A stretch of 64,000 nucleotides of DNA from Microvenator marinus (lineage in GTDB: Bacteria; Myxococcota_A; Bradymonadia; Bradymonadales; Bradymonadaceae), in assembly GCF_007993755.1 (NCBI RefSeq), contig NZ_CP042467.1, positions 955,501 to 1,019,500 of the forward strand. The letters run 5' to 3'. Below the pieces are notes generated by a model that worked only from the letters and a program-made list of their open reading frames with translations, was not told where the DNA came from and made no database searches. Numbering within the stretch: position 1 is the stretch's first letter; every line of letters begins with the position of its first letter. Below, piece after piece: positions 46,901-53,157 of this stretch. The translations under genes were made by a program, and so were the position numbers.

Positions 46901-47131
46901 GCTGCTCAATTTGAAGTAGGATTTGAAGTGGTCGATCGTTACGTATTTGCTAAGGCACGCCTCGAAGACGCCCCAGAACGCGAAAACACCGTTCAAGCAT
47001 CTTCTAAAGAAACAAAAAAAGAGAGTGAAGTAGACACGGAGATACTTGCTGCCGTGGCCGCCCTGCTCTTCCACAAGGGACTCCTCACAGGAACTCAGTC
47101 CCAAGACCACTCGTCCGAAAGGAGGTCCTGA
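37937..47131 (+). CDS. Type I megasynthase KS-AT-ACP3-KS-KR-DH-PPTase
   Basis: 3064 residues. N-terminal 1-100 is unassigned. KS1 about 105-562: Cys307 in VDAACAS, His441 (EAHGTSTPVGD), His483 (GHLKSAAG). AT 695-1010: Ser794 in GHSLGEYG, and HAFH at 898-901, a malonyl-type motif. Three ACPs near 1067-1143, 1173-1250 and 1301-1378, each LGIDTVKQAE with Thr (1103, 1210, 1338) at the usual Ser. KS2 1430-1895: Cys1636 (NNACAST), His1784, His1824, in a FAS-like context (VIFASAFAGQD). Pro-rich linker 1935-1968. KR 1970-2430: TGGARGI 2207-2213, Ser2376, Tyr2389, Asn2393. Hot-dog DH 2500-2760: HxxxGxxxxP at 2516-2525. PPTase 2770-3010: IGIDLE 2897-2902, WTCKEAVSK 2937-2945. No ER or TE. Makes a polyketide or unusual fatty-acid-like chain; resembles enediyne PKSE (fused PPTase) and PUFA synthases (tandem ACPs). 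Product unknown. Confidence 0.93.
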   Translation: MKIQPSNLLSLEQAMRATSTEVPLLDFQDAEIFARTGRKYAVWCKDHQSLNFARQRGLKPIVHPFADIRDGEVSLAQFEGEYSNTSHTGSRDSDAKPASGDLPNDAIAIIGIGAIMPGALNAATFWNNIVTGVSSISEVPKDRWDPEIYWDEDANAPDKTYSKIGGWIRGFEFDRKLYRMPPSVVEKTDSTQLICLSAVREALDDAGYLDKEFARERCAVILGNSLGGDLRDRTNLRIHYAEIEDMFRRKLNGASPGLLAEMRAEFEAKMPQVNEDAMPGELANVIAGRVAQAFDLQGPNFVVDAACASALAAVENAVKGLRARNFDVAITGGADRTMGPTSFVKFSKIGALSPDGSRPFDTQANGFVMGEGAGIMVLKRLEDAVRDGDKIYATIRGVGGSSDGKGKGITAPNPRGQSLAIERAWADAGLDPRTVSLIEAHGTSTPVGDPSEVQAIRNALDAGSGEWVSDYVALGSVKSQIGHLKSAAGAAGLIKTALALKNRLLPPSINVSEVNPKLELNGSKLRVQTSAQDWEVRDGALRRAGVSAFGFGGTNFHVVLEEYAPEALGGSTFVPGAHFSTNETKMDDVVMNQAFDAGVLTFSANTFEELQSKFQTFEADLRANRARALQGHALDLNQPLSLTPEPFKLAIAFASPEELDERVAKASKAVASNKGWRVLSNQGIFLQESVADGKLAMLFPGQGSQYLMMGQALCERFPVAQRVFDEADRIMMPILGRKLSDIINPDLSKIDAAQAFRDLSQTEVTQPAVLTLNVAILEVLKSMGIQPDIVAGHSLGEYGACVAAGVMSFESALKTVAARGTEMARATPMNGDCGIMASVPASVDEVQAVLKSVDGYVVCANKNCPGQTIIAGLTEPTRIAIQKFRDLGLEVMELPVSHAFHSKVVAAASVPLRKHLEGIAINSPALPILTNVTGGAYPTEPGQIRDLLSEQVAAPVEYIEMIENMYEMGARTFVEVGPKRAQATFVTSILAERAHCSIFTNHPKRGDIGSIMDAIAQIAVHAGSVRVGQESHVNETPQVTKTQIVEIEPRVAALDLRQSPSAQSHSREDIVQKLVQILCEKTGYDADEIEPDFELEADLGIDTVKQAEIMAAAREHYGFDRDDSFRLAEYPSVNHLADYVLEKTQGVNHVDETPQITKTQVVEVEPKVAALDSREDIVEKLVQILCEKTGYDADEIEPDFELEADLGIDTVKQAEIMAAAREHYGFERDDSFRLAEYPSLNHLADYVLEKTRSVHADSVRVGQESQNDELPTSSEPQHIELVSNAPALDSRGQSPRVQSHSREDIVEKLVQILCDKTGYDADEIEADFELEADLGIDTVKQAEIMAAAREHYGFERDDSFRLAEYPSLNHLADYVLEKTQVVHEGSVQESQVTESPQIAKTQVVEVESTPVALDSRGQSPRALHQHEVQSDVVISGVALGLPGQNEMFADNSIDDLLKGQNFIQSVDRDVRERIVSKRIVRLVKHDGGGGEMEEVTDPDTVIRLAGKPAKFEIEEWGLPERLVESLDDTSQMAMAAGLAALKDAGLPLVPRYRTTTNGKKVTVGWTLPDEVAAETGVIFASAFAGQDALIDEVQASHQPGYQFNHRYLLRVLGIANSRFAEFIGARGPNTKINNACASTTTAIAMAEDWIRLGRCKRVVIMGADNASGDTLFEWIGAGFLATGAASTKENVEDAALPFDRRRDGMIIGMGCVALVVEASGLPEARGIEPLADVLGTRFVNSALHPTRLDVDHIATEVNAMMQHIESRYRVDRKEIAAKTVFVSHETYTPARGGSADAEISSLRQTFGDAADQVVIANTKGFTGHAMGAGIEDVLAVKALQREELPHIANFKEPDPNLGNLRLSQGGKYQLDYALRLAAGFGSQLALAFLRFRARDENRVFSPAQQRAWLEEVTGFENPVLEVSQKTLRVRDADPAPKSPAPLEPQTPAHTPAPAPMVSAPEPAPAQAKISPRLVIAAANTAPGVDHEALRTLLSGKHVGVIAGPMILSDMMVRALETLGARPTLIQHTRSPLDDAGLNLDFTDEAAVEREFSQQRFDGLVNLIGFGREELDADETWRAAISSFVAARTWAKLGHHEGGFFLSVTGMGGRLGFARAHGPLVTSGAVAGLTKSLAREWEKTTVRLVDVAREGFYPTLGEQVLAALLGDHVELGILGGVHWVPTTISVEDASHGTPRSRMPKEGAAIIATGGARGITAKIVLDIAKRVRGNHFVLVGRSEFLGEHVLKISADEVKAGARAKLEAKGVRVTPLEVKKEVSRHLAQQEIATTLMEIRALGSSAEYVACDMANGAAIAKMVRQISQPIDLVIHGAGIEESRYLIEKTTDDFARVFRGKALGAIALWRAVEHQNPSAFVVFSSVAGRFGNVGQADYSAANEVLNKLTAHIQSTSSTAALSFDWTAWDDVGMATEGSMKDILLARGVQMLAPEVGAPMVADILSAGLSGEFLVAGALGDMAPASAVVTFERNELPLAARVDERTSQKVVVSRTFSIDDRFMRDHTYQGSSILPGVMGYEMMFEAAKLLIGRAPEGAQNVRFDKAIKLLRDEPVAVKAVAERAPGKIVCRVESSRKTVTGRELNEVHFTAEFLEHSAARPSFVCSSEDLMEGPDHREIYERYFHTGVFRVLDSAAYVGPNVVIAQGRVPAETWLEGATNTAFESEPMLREMAFQTIGIWGMIHTKKSYLPLAIRENYHAGSAAPSSAVRIRAVHRETTEHSIIFDAEVRDEFGKLLLQLDGVELVAHQSLRDDECFEELKPSTMTILRATLPEAQAWLDDHGIAHDDFLTAQEREAFDRFLSDRRKSEWLSARVASKRLVATYLQDFYGIEANPGDIVIDKDVHKAPVVALRGSLGRLDLPLPDLTITHSGGVAYAAITPEPKVRIGIDLETIEPREDSFAQTYFSAQELQEMPELDSQVRLAALWTCKEAVSKALGVGLHLNVMDIQLSEFKPSGNGYSARVTLHRETAAQFPHVGAAQFEVGFEVVDRYVFAKARLEDAPERENTVQASSKETKKESEVDTEILAAVAALLFHKGLLTGTQSQDHSSERRS
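40994..41020 (+). repeat. In-frame hairpin element, copy 1 (AT-ACP1 linker)
   Basis: Arms CACGCGG (40997-41003) and CCGCGTG (41011-41017) around loop GCTCCGT, preceded by GTA. Read in frame as VHAGSVRVG (residues 1020-1028). Identical over 27 nt to the intergenic copy at 49198. A decayed inverted copy follows near 41098-41122 (linker LRQSPSAQSH). Confidence 0.85.
41696..41731 (+). repeat. In-frame hairpin element, copy 2 (ACP2-ACP3 linker)
   Basis: Arms CACGCGG (41699-41705) and CCGCGTG (41713-41719), loop ACTCCGT. Differs from copy 1 at two positions over about 36 nt and is read in the same phase (VHADSVRVGQES). The linker after ACP1 lacks it at the equivalent place, and the linker after ACP3 has a shortened copy (about 42076-42102). 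Confidence 0.85.
41805..41825 (-). repeat. In-frame hairpin element, copy 3, inverted orientation
   Basis: Arms CACGCGG and CCGCGTG around loop ACAGAGC, the reverse complement form of copies 1 and 2. Read as SRGQSPRV (residues 1290-1297). The corresponding point before ACP2 reads ALDSREDIV without the insert, against ALDSRGQSPRVQSHSREDIV here, a clean 33-nt (11-residue) difference. Confidence 0.85.
42180..42200 (-). repeat. In-frame hairpin element, copy 4, inverted orientation (ACP3-KS2 linker)
   Basis: CGCGCGG and CCGCGTG flank loop ACAAAGC, with one arm mismatch. Read as SRGQSPRAL (residues 1415-1423), the same phase as copy 3. Confidence 0.8.
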
Positions 47132-47640
47132 TGTACCTCGTCAAAGTTGACCAACAGAAAGAGTTTGCCATCGACTTGATCGAGGCACGTCGTGGCACAT
47201 GGCATGCCCGCCTTCATAACGGCAAAACGGTTGCGCTGCAGCTGCGCGGACGCGACGATAACGGCGACTTCATCGTCGTAGTCGATGGCGAAGAACACGT
47301 AGTTGGACTGCATCGCAACGGGCGAACCCTGATGTCTATGGGCGAGTTGACGGCGGCGATCGAAGTCACACCCGGCGCCGATATCATCCTCGATGACCTT
47401 GGCCTCAAACAGCCAGACAAGCTTCCACACGTTGCTCTCACAAGCCCCATCACGGGCATCGTTGTGGAAGTGCTCGTAGAGACCGGAATGGCTGTCAAAG
47501 CGGGGCAAGCGCTCGTTGTGGTTGAAGCCATGAAAATGGAAAACACGCTGGTAGCCGCTCAAGATGGGATCGTAAGAGAGATCCCGACAGAGGCCGGCCG
47601 CACTGTATTTGTTGGCGATGAGCTCGTCCTCTTCGAATAA
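47131..47640 (+). CDS. Biotin carboxyl carrier protein of an acyl-CoA carboxylase
   Basis: 169 residues. Residues 100-169 form a biotinyl domain with VVEAMKMENTLVAAQDG, biotin-accepting Lys135. The N-terminal 95 residues form a beta-rich part that resembles the carrier region seen in propionyl/methylcrotonyl carboxylase-type alpha chains, without the carboxylase. AGGAGG ends 6 nt before the ATG and lies inside the megasynthase gene, whose stop overlaps the ATG (TGATG): translation is coupled. It carries the carboxyl group from a biotin carboxylase (absent here) to the carboxyltransferase encoded next. Confidence 0.93.
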   Translation: MYLVKVDQQKEFAIDLIEARRGTWHARLHNGKTVALQLRGRDDNGDFIVVVDGEEHVVGLHRNGRTLMSMGELTAAIEVTPGADIILDDLGLKQPDKLPHVALTSPITGIVVEVLVETGMAVKAGQALVVVEAMKMENTLVAAQDGIVREIPTEAGRTVFVGDELVLFE

Positions 47641-47652
47641 AAGGGAAGGAAT

Positions 47653-49191
47653 ATGTCTATTGATTTGACCAAACTCGAGGGCGAAGGTTTGCCTGAAGAG
47701 TCCGAAGTTCGGGAACTCGTACGTGAGAGAGCCCGTGGAATTTCCATTGCGAGACGCCGACTTGAACTCCTTTTTGACGAAGGGTCCATGGAAGAAATCG
47801 GCGCCGAAGTTCTGCATCGAAGCGTCGACTTCGGGCTAGATAAGAAACGCCTTCCGGGCGATGGCGTGATTACGGCGTGCGGAACCGTTGACGGACGCCC
47901 TGTCTACGCGTTTTCGCAAGACAAGACCGTGCTCGGTGGAAGCCTCGGTGAAGCCCATGCCCGAAAGATTGCACGCCTTCAGGACATGGCGCTCAAAGCG
48001 GGGGCCCCGTTCATTGCTATCAACGATTCGGGCGGTGCTCGTATCCAAGAGGGCGTGGACGCTCTTGGCGGATATGGAGAGATCTTTAGGCGAAACGTGG
48101 CCTCAAGCGGCGTGATCCCTCAGATTAGTCTCATCGCCGGCCCGTGTGCAGGTGGTGCCGTTTACTCCCCTGCCCTCACCGATTTCGTGGGCATGGTCGA
48201 CGGCTCAAGCTACATGTTCTTGACCGGACCAAAGGTCATCAAAACCGTGACCTTTGAGGATATCACGGTGGAAGAACTCGGCGGAGGTCGTACACATGCA
48301 GAGGGAACAGGCGTTTCGCACTTCCTCTTCGAAGACGACCGTGTGGCCATTGCGAAGATTCGCAAACTCTTGGGCTACCTGCCATCAAACAACCGCGAGA
48401 AGGCCCCTCATAAGCCGTGTAATCAATCTTTGGACAGCATGGCGCCCGAATTCCACACCGTGGTCCCGAGTGACCCTAGAAAGCCCTACGACGTCCGAAA
48501 GGTCATCGACTTGGTCGTAGACCAAGAGTCTTTCTTCGAGGTCCACACTCACTGGGCGCAAAACGTGGTGGTCGGATTCGCGCGGATTAACGGCGATGTG
48601 GTCGGCATCATCGCCAACCAACCGCTAGTGCTCGCGGGAGTTCTCGATATCGATGCGAGCCGCAAAGCTGCTCGTTTCATCCGAACTTGCAACGCATTCA
48701 ACGTGCCTATCGTGAGTCTCGTGGACGTGCCGGGCTTCTTGCCAGGCCGTGATCAGGAGCATAAGGGCGTCATCGACCATGGTGCCAAGCTCCTTTACGC
48801 CTACTGTGAAGCCACAGTGCCGAAGCTCTCCGTCATCTTGAGGAAAGCCTATGGTGGCGCCTATATCGTGATGAGCTCTAAACATGTGGGCGGCGACATT
48901 AACCTCGCCTGGCCATCGGCCGAGATTGCGGTCATGGGTGCAGCTGGTGCGGTGGAAGTCTTGAACCGTCGCGAAATCGATGCGGCTGAGGATCCATTGG
49001 CCAAAACCGAAGAACTCAAAGCGGCGTATGAGGAAAAATTCCTCAATCCTGACATCGCCGCCTCCCGCGGTTATCTGGACGCCGTGATCGAGCCTCACGA
49101 GACTCGCCGCAAACTCGCTCGCTACCTCTCCGTGCTCAAGAACAAGCACGAAGAACTCCCATGGCGACGAAACGGCAACCTTCCTACGTGA
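47653..49191 (+). CDS. Acyl-CoA carboxyltransferase (propionyl/acetyl-CoA carboxylase beta type)
   Basis: 512 residues, the usual PccB/AccD5 length, with two crotonase-like halves: INDSGGARIQEGVDALGGYG, IAGPCAGGAVYSPALTDF and SYMFLTGPKVIKTV in the first, DVPGFLPGRDQEHKGVIDHGAK and RKAYGGAYIVMSSKHVGGD in the second. It transfers carboxylate from biotin to an acyl-CoA. Residue 405 is Ile where propionyl-preferring enzymes have Asp (GGAYDVM); Ile is reported for enzymes that also take acetyl-CoA, so malonyl-CoA for the megasynthase is plausible (inference, from memory of the Streptomyces AccB/PccB work). Ribosome site GGAAGGAAT precedes the ATG. Confidence 0.94.
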   Translation: MSIDLTKLEGEGLPEESEVRELVRERARGISIARRRLELLFDEGSMEEIGAEVLHRSVDFGLDKKRLPGDGVITACGTVDGRPVYAFSQDKTVLGGSLGEAHARKIARLQDMALKAGAPFIAINDSGGARIQEGVDALGGYGEIFRRNVASSGVIPQISLIAGPCAGGAVYSPALTDFVGMVDGSSYMFLTGPKVIKTVTFEDITVEELGGGRTHAEGTGVSHFLFEDDRVAIAKIRKLLGYLPSNNREKAPHKPCNQSLDSMAPEFHTVVPSDPRKPYDVRKVIDLVVDQESFFEVHTHWAQNVVVGFARINGDVVGIIANQPLVLAGVLDIDASRKAARFIRTCNAFNVPIVSLVDVPGFLPGRDQEHKGVIDHGAKLLYAYCEATVPKLSVILRKAYGGAYIVMSSKHVGGDINLAWPSAEIAVMGAAGAVEVLNRREIDAAEDPLAKTEELKAAYEEKFLNPDIAASRGYLDAVIEPHETRRKLARYLSVLKNKHEELPWRRNGNLPT

Positions 49192-49197
49192 CGACCT

Positions 49198-49224
49198 GTA
49201 CACGCGGGCTCCGTCCGCGTGGGA
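49198..49224 (+). repeat. Hairpin element, intergenic copy 5
   Basis: Starts 7 nt after the carboxyltransferase stop and is identical over 27 nt to copy 1 inside the megasynthase gene. Arms CACGCGG (49201-49207) and CCGCGTG (49215-49221), loop GCTCCGT. May also act as an RNA hairpin at the operon end. Confidence 0.85.
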
Positions 49225-49269
49225 AGAACTTCGCCGTTCCAAATTCCAGCCTCAATGTTTCAAGAAATT

Positions 49270-49288
49270 GAGCGGGCTCTGACCGCTC
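49270..49288 (+). repeat. Hairpin element, intergenic copy 6 with different arms
   Basis: Arms GAGCGG and CCGCTC with loop GCTCTGA: the outer arm differs from copies 1-5 but remains complementary while the GGGCTC core is kept. Confidence 0.7.
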
Positions 49289-49319
49289 GAGACAGACCTA
49301 GATTTCTAGACGTCTGACT

Positions 49320-49340
49320 CAAGCGGGCAGAGCCCACTTG
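49320..49340 (-). repeat. Hairpin element, intergenic copy 7, inverted
   Basis: Arms CAAGCGGG and CCCACTTG (one mismatch) around loop CAGAG, followed by TTTAC. The core GGCAGAGCCC aligns with GGACAGAGCCC of copy 3. Lies between two convergent genes and could serve as a weak bidirectional terminator. Confidence 0.65.
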
Positions 49341-49356
49341 TTTACACCACCACTAC

Positions 49357-52300
49357 TTAAGGGGCGCAGGCTGGCTCATTCGGTGCCGTACCGAAGTCGT
49401 CCACCGTGCCATTCGCATACTCGTTGTAGAACGCGAGCACGTTGAAGGCAGACTGACCGTCGAACGGCGTCAAGTCGCAGCGTCGATAGGTCTTGTCGGC
49501 CCAAATCGTGGAGCCAGGACGAACCGTCGGTTGTCCAAAGGTGTCCACAATCGTGTCAGCAGAACCAAATGCCCCGTTGCCATCGGCATCAATGTACACG
49601 ATGAACCGGTCGTCTCCGTTATGGTTCATAACACCTGCAGATTCTTGATCACAGTTTGCGGTGATTCCCGCCAGGGGGTCAGGATCGCTGCCGCTCTGAG
49701 ACTTGCAAAGCGTGTGAACTTCTCCGGCCGCCAAGGTCACGGAGTCCAACGTGACACTTTGTGAACACGTCGTGGCAGCGTTGGAAATCAAGCAGATTCC
49801 GTATTGGTCCAGCTGCAGTGGCTGTCCCGAACAATTGAAGAGCTCGATAGCCTTATTGTTCGAGCCCGAACCTTCAACGTATTCGGAGATGATCAAACAA
49901 CCTGGCACACCTTCAATGGCTTCAAATGTACCATTGACGGTCGATGCACCCAGTGTTGCGGTCAAAGTCCCCGTTGCAGCAGCTGCGGGAGCTCCCAAGT
50001 CAAACGAGACGGAGTTGTTGCCTTCTGGCACCGTTACGGTTGCCGGTGCGGTAAATCCGCCGTCCACGCTCAAGTTGATGGTCAATCCACCAGCAGGGGC
50101 GGGAACGTTTAGGGTCAACGTAATCTCCTGAGTTGAGTCCACTGGTAGGTCTGCGGTCGCAGGTGAAATCTCAATGATTTCGCGTACGGTCGCGTCATCG
50201 TAGACCACAACGGTTGCGTCCACAGTTTGACCATCCAATGTGGCACTCACGGTCTCAACCCCAGTTGCTACGCCCGTGAGCAACACTTCCACGCTCGACG
50301 CACCGTTTGGAACTACAACCTGAGCTGGGCCAGAGATGCCGGCGGTGTAGGCCAAGTCCACAGTCGTATCTCCGAGCGCAGGTCCGCTCAGCACGACTTC
50401 CAGATCCGGCAACGTAGAACCCGTTGCTCCAACTTCAATCGACACAGAGGCCGCCGAGAAGCCGGTGATTGATGGTGGTCCGGTCAATACGTCCGAGGCC
50501 ACGCGTGGGAGGATCTTCGTGTTCCCGAAGGAGTAGTGCAAAACACCCACGATAACCATGAACTCCTCTCCAACCGTAGGCCGTGGCTCAACGAGGTAGA
50601 GCAAGTCATCGACGCGCAGGCCGTCCACTTCGAACTCTTGGAAGTCTTGTGGGGCGTCAGGGTTCTCGCTGGTGACGGTGACATCGGTGATTCGAATCAA
50701 GACACCCTGATGCGTCTCAGCCTTAGCTCCGCCATTGATGACTTCTGCAGGCGTGACGTCTTGAGGAGCAGGAACTGCGTTGCCGGTGCTGATGACGTTC
50801 ATCGACTGAATTGAGTCCATCTGCAAAGCATCACCAAACTCGCTTAGGGCACCCGCCACCGAAATGACATCGCCGGGAGTTGGCCGTTCAGCAACTTGAC
50901 CGTTTCCGAAGAAGAGCTGCAGGCCGCTGTTCTCCACACCGTTGAATCCAGCACCCTCGGGCACCTGAACAAACACCGTGTTTTCTGTAACAGCCGTGAC
51001 GATACCTTCGGCCATCGTCACGCGTGTGCCGATTGGGTAGATACCCTGTCGAATCTCATAGATAGTCGCCGGGCAGGTCGGATCGTTGGTGTTATCGTAT
51101 TCAGGACAGACGTCACACACGTCTCCGATCCCGTCACCGTCGGCATCGGTCTGATCTGGATTGGCTACCGCAGGACAGTTATCGGTCGCGTTCGGAATAC
51201 CGTCAGAGTCTCGGTCGTTCGGGTCGTACATCTCGCACATATCGCCGAGCGTGAGCGGGCAAACATCACATTCGTCACCGAACTCATCGCTATCAACATC
51301 GGCTTGTACGCCGTCTTCGATCGGGCGAAGCGGATTGAACTGATAAGGACAGTTATCTTCCGCGTCTACAATACCATCACCGTCGGAGTCGGTAGCAGAG
51401 ATACCTTCGACGAACTCGCCGGGACGGTAAGGCTCACAGGTCGGCTCGTCCGGAGGATCTTCACAGAAGAATGGGCCGTACGACTCAGGATGAACACCAT
51501 TGAGAACGGTCTGCAGGTTGAGTCCGGTATCACGCTCGAGACAAAGTCGACGCTGGCGTCCGCAAACATCAACCACTTCACACGCATTGATCTGCATCGA
51601 AGCGACAAGCGCCTCCACGATATTGGAGTCACCAAGGAGTGGCTCACCCGCACGAGTTACGAGAGCGACCTCTGGAGTGCCTGCATCGATTACCGCGCGG
51701 TAAGGCGTGCGGCCAGCCATTTCAAAGAGCGCAAGGTCAGCAAATTGACCGACTTTGAGCATACCAACTTGATCCGAGATGCCCATAGCGACAGCGGCAT
51801 TTTCGGTTGCCATCTGCCAGAGTTCGCGGTCACTGAAGGTCTGCTCGTAGTAATTGGCGTTGAGGTAGTCCGCACACTTCAATTCACGAAGCATGTCTGC
51901 AGAGCCACTAGGCGACCAGTCGGTGCCTAGCGCGATGGTTACGCCGAATTGCTTAAAGAGCTGCACACGAGCCGTCATTCCGTAGAGGCTGATATTGGAG
52001 CGTGGAGACCAAACGAGTTTGGAGCCGTTGGCGGCAAACTCGGCGATATCCTCAGCTGTGAGGCCAATACCGTGGACAATGGCCGTGTTTTCTTCCAAAA
52101 GGTCCACCGCGAGTTCCGAGTTACTCAAGCAGAGGAACTCGTTACGAGCTTCGTTATCGATGCCCTCGGCGACGTGAGGCATGTAAATGTCTGCACTCAA
52201 TCGGCTCTCGGCGTCGATATTGCCGTAATCACATCCGCTGGAGCGAAGCGCGCCATTGGAATCGCCCAGTGGGAAAGTTCGGTAGTCCACTCGAACCGTA

Positions 52301-53031
52301 TCCAAACCTTCAAGCAAACTCGAATCCTCCAGGTTTCGAGCCAAGCCTTGAGCATTATTAGACGCCTGGCCTGCAATGGACACGGTGCCGGCGAAGATAT
52401 TTCTCAACTCTACGAACATCATCGCTTCGCGAGAGCTGCTCGAGCCAGGGAATCGCCCGAGCTCCGTGTGTCCACGGGCGCCGGTACGCCAATCGTGGCG
52501 GTGATCGAACCTCTCGGTTCCAGCCGATTGCGGCTGACTCAGTGAGAACGTCATGTGCTCGTGGGTGTTGATGAGAGCAGGCGAGAGAACGGCATCAGCA
52601 CATGCGACGACTGTCGCTCCGGCTGCGTCGGCTTCGTCTGCACAATCACATCCGGTACACGCGATCCGGCCAGTCTCCTGGTTCACGAGGACGTAGCCGT
52701 TCTCGTAGATTGCATCGGGCGCAAGGACCGCACCTGCATGGTAGAGGGTAAAGCCTTCCCCACCAGGGGTTGTCTCGCAAAGACCGGTGCCTGAAGCCGG
52801 GAACGTATTTTCACACGTCACCACCGTCTCGTCGGGCACCTCCATATCTGGTTCCGTCATATCGGGATTGGACATGTCGTCTTCTCCCTGATCGTCCTCA
52901 CCCATGTCGGGTTGAGGCGTCATGTCCTCCTCAGACATGTCTTGTTGGGGCTTTGGGCCCGGGTCATCGTCGGAGCATGCACCGATCAGTGCTGCCATCA
53001 AAAATAGTACGCTTAGTTGCTTGAGCATCAT
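49357..53031 (-). CDS. Surface lipoprotein: amidohydrolase, TSP3 repeats, OB fold, Ig-like and lamin-tail domains
   Basis: 1224 residues. Lipobox FLMAALIGAC, then an Asp/Met-rich spacer. Residues about 95-480 form an amidohydrolase with LSPALINTHEHMTF (metal His pair), AIVHGIGLTAEDI, LVWSPRSNISLYG and LGTDWSPSGSADML, like chlorohydrolase/deaminase-type enzymes. Then thrombospondin type-3 calcium repeats (DSDGDGIVDAEDNCPYQFNP, DADGDGIGDVCDVCPEYDNT), an OB-like segment (GTRVTMAEGIVTAVTENTVF), two Ig-like beta modules and a C-terminal lamin-tail domain (CLIISEYVEGSGSNNKAIEL). Exported and surface-held; the substrate is unknown. A second ATG at 53028 is an equal start. A long plus-strand frame opposite it is a shadow. 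Confidence 0.9.
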   Translation of the reverse strand: MMLKQLSVLFLMAALIGACSDDDPGPKPQQDMSEEDMTPQPDMGEDDQGEDDMSNPDMTEPDMEVPDETVVTCENTFPASGTGLCETTPGGEGFTLYHAGAVLAPDAIYENGYVLVNQETGRIACTGCDCADEADAAGATVVACADAVLSPALINTHEHMTFSLSQPQSAGTERFDHRHDWRTGARGHTELGRFPGSSSSREAMMFVELRNIFAGTVSIAGQASNNAQGLARNLEDSSLLEGLDTVRVDYRTFPLGDSNGALRSSGCDYGNIDAESRLSADIYMPHVAEGIDNEARNEFLCLSNSELAVDLLEENTAIVHGIGLTAEDIAEFAANGSKLVWSPRSNISLYGMTARVQLFKQFGVTIALGTDWSPSGSADMLRELKCADYLNANYYEQTFSDRELWQMATENAAVAMGISDQVGMLKVGQFADLALFEMAGRTPYRAVIDAGTPEVALVTRAGEPLLGDSNIVEALVASMQINACEVVDVCGRQRRLCLERDTGLNLQTVLNGVHPESYGPFFCEDPPDEPTCEPYRPGEFVEGISATDSDGDGIVDAEDNCPYQFNPLRPIEDGVQADVDSDEFGDECDVCPLTLGDMCEMYDPNDRDSDGIPNATDNCPAVANPDQTDADGDGIGDVCDVCPEYDNTNDPTCPATIYEIRQGIYPIGTRVTMAEGIVTAVTENTVFVQVPEGAGFNGVENSGLQLFFGNGQVAERPTPGDVISVAGALSEFGDALQMDSIQSMNVISTGNAVPAPQDVTPAEVINGGAKAETHQGVLIRITDVTVTSENPDAPQDFQEFEVDGLRVDDLLYLVEPRPTVGEEFMVIVGVLHYSFGNTKILPRVASDVLTGPPSITGFSAASVSIEVGATGSTLPDLEVVLSGPALGDTTVDLAYTAGISGPAQVVVPNGASSVEVLLTGVATGVETVSATLDGQTVDATVVVYDDATVREIIEISPATADLPVDSTQEITLTLNVPAPAGGLTINLSVDGGFTAPATVTVPEGNNSVSFDLGAPAAAATGTLTATLGASTVNGTFEAIEGVPGCLIISEYVEGSGSNNKAIELFNCSGQPLQLDQYGICLISNAATTCSQSVTLDSVTLAAGEVHTLCKSQSGSDPDPLAGITANCDQESAGVMNHNGDDRFIVYIDADGNGAFGSADTIVDTFGQPTVRPGSTIWADKTYRRCDLTPFDGQSAFNVLAFYNEYANGTVDDFGTAPNEPACAP

Positions 53032-53157
53032 CCACCTGGAGATTGAGTCAGGTCCTTCCTACACAATGTCTTTCCGCCTGTCTTAGAAGTTCATGTGACA
53101 AGACGTTGACAGAACTTGCACACAATTACCAGCACCCGCCACTCAACTCAACTCGAT

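Noticed and set aside
37937-49191. Assignment as an enediyne or omega-3 PUFA gene cluster
   Set aside because: None of the enediyne accessory genes (thioesterase, E3-E5 type) and no PfaB/PfaD-like AT or ER gene is present nearby, and the domain order differs from both.
50896-51930. 344-codon open frame on the plus strand
   Set aside because: Lies wholly opposite the amidohydrolase/TSP3 lipoprotein gene, which has clear domain motifs; the plus frame has no family features.
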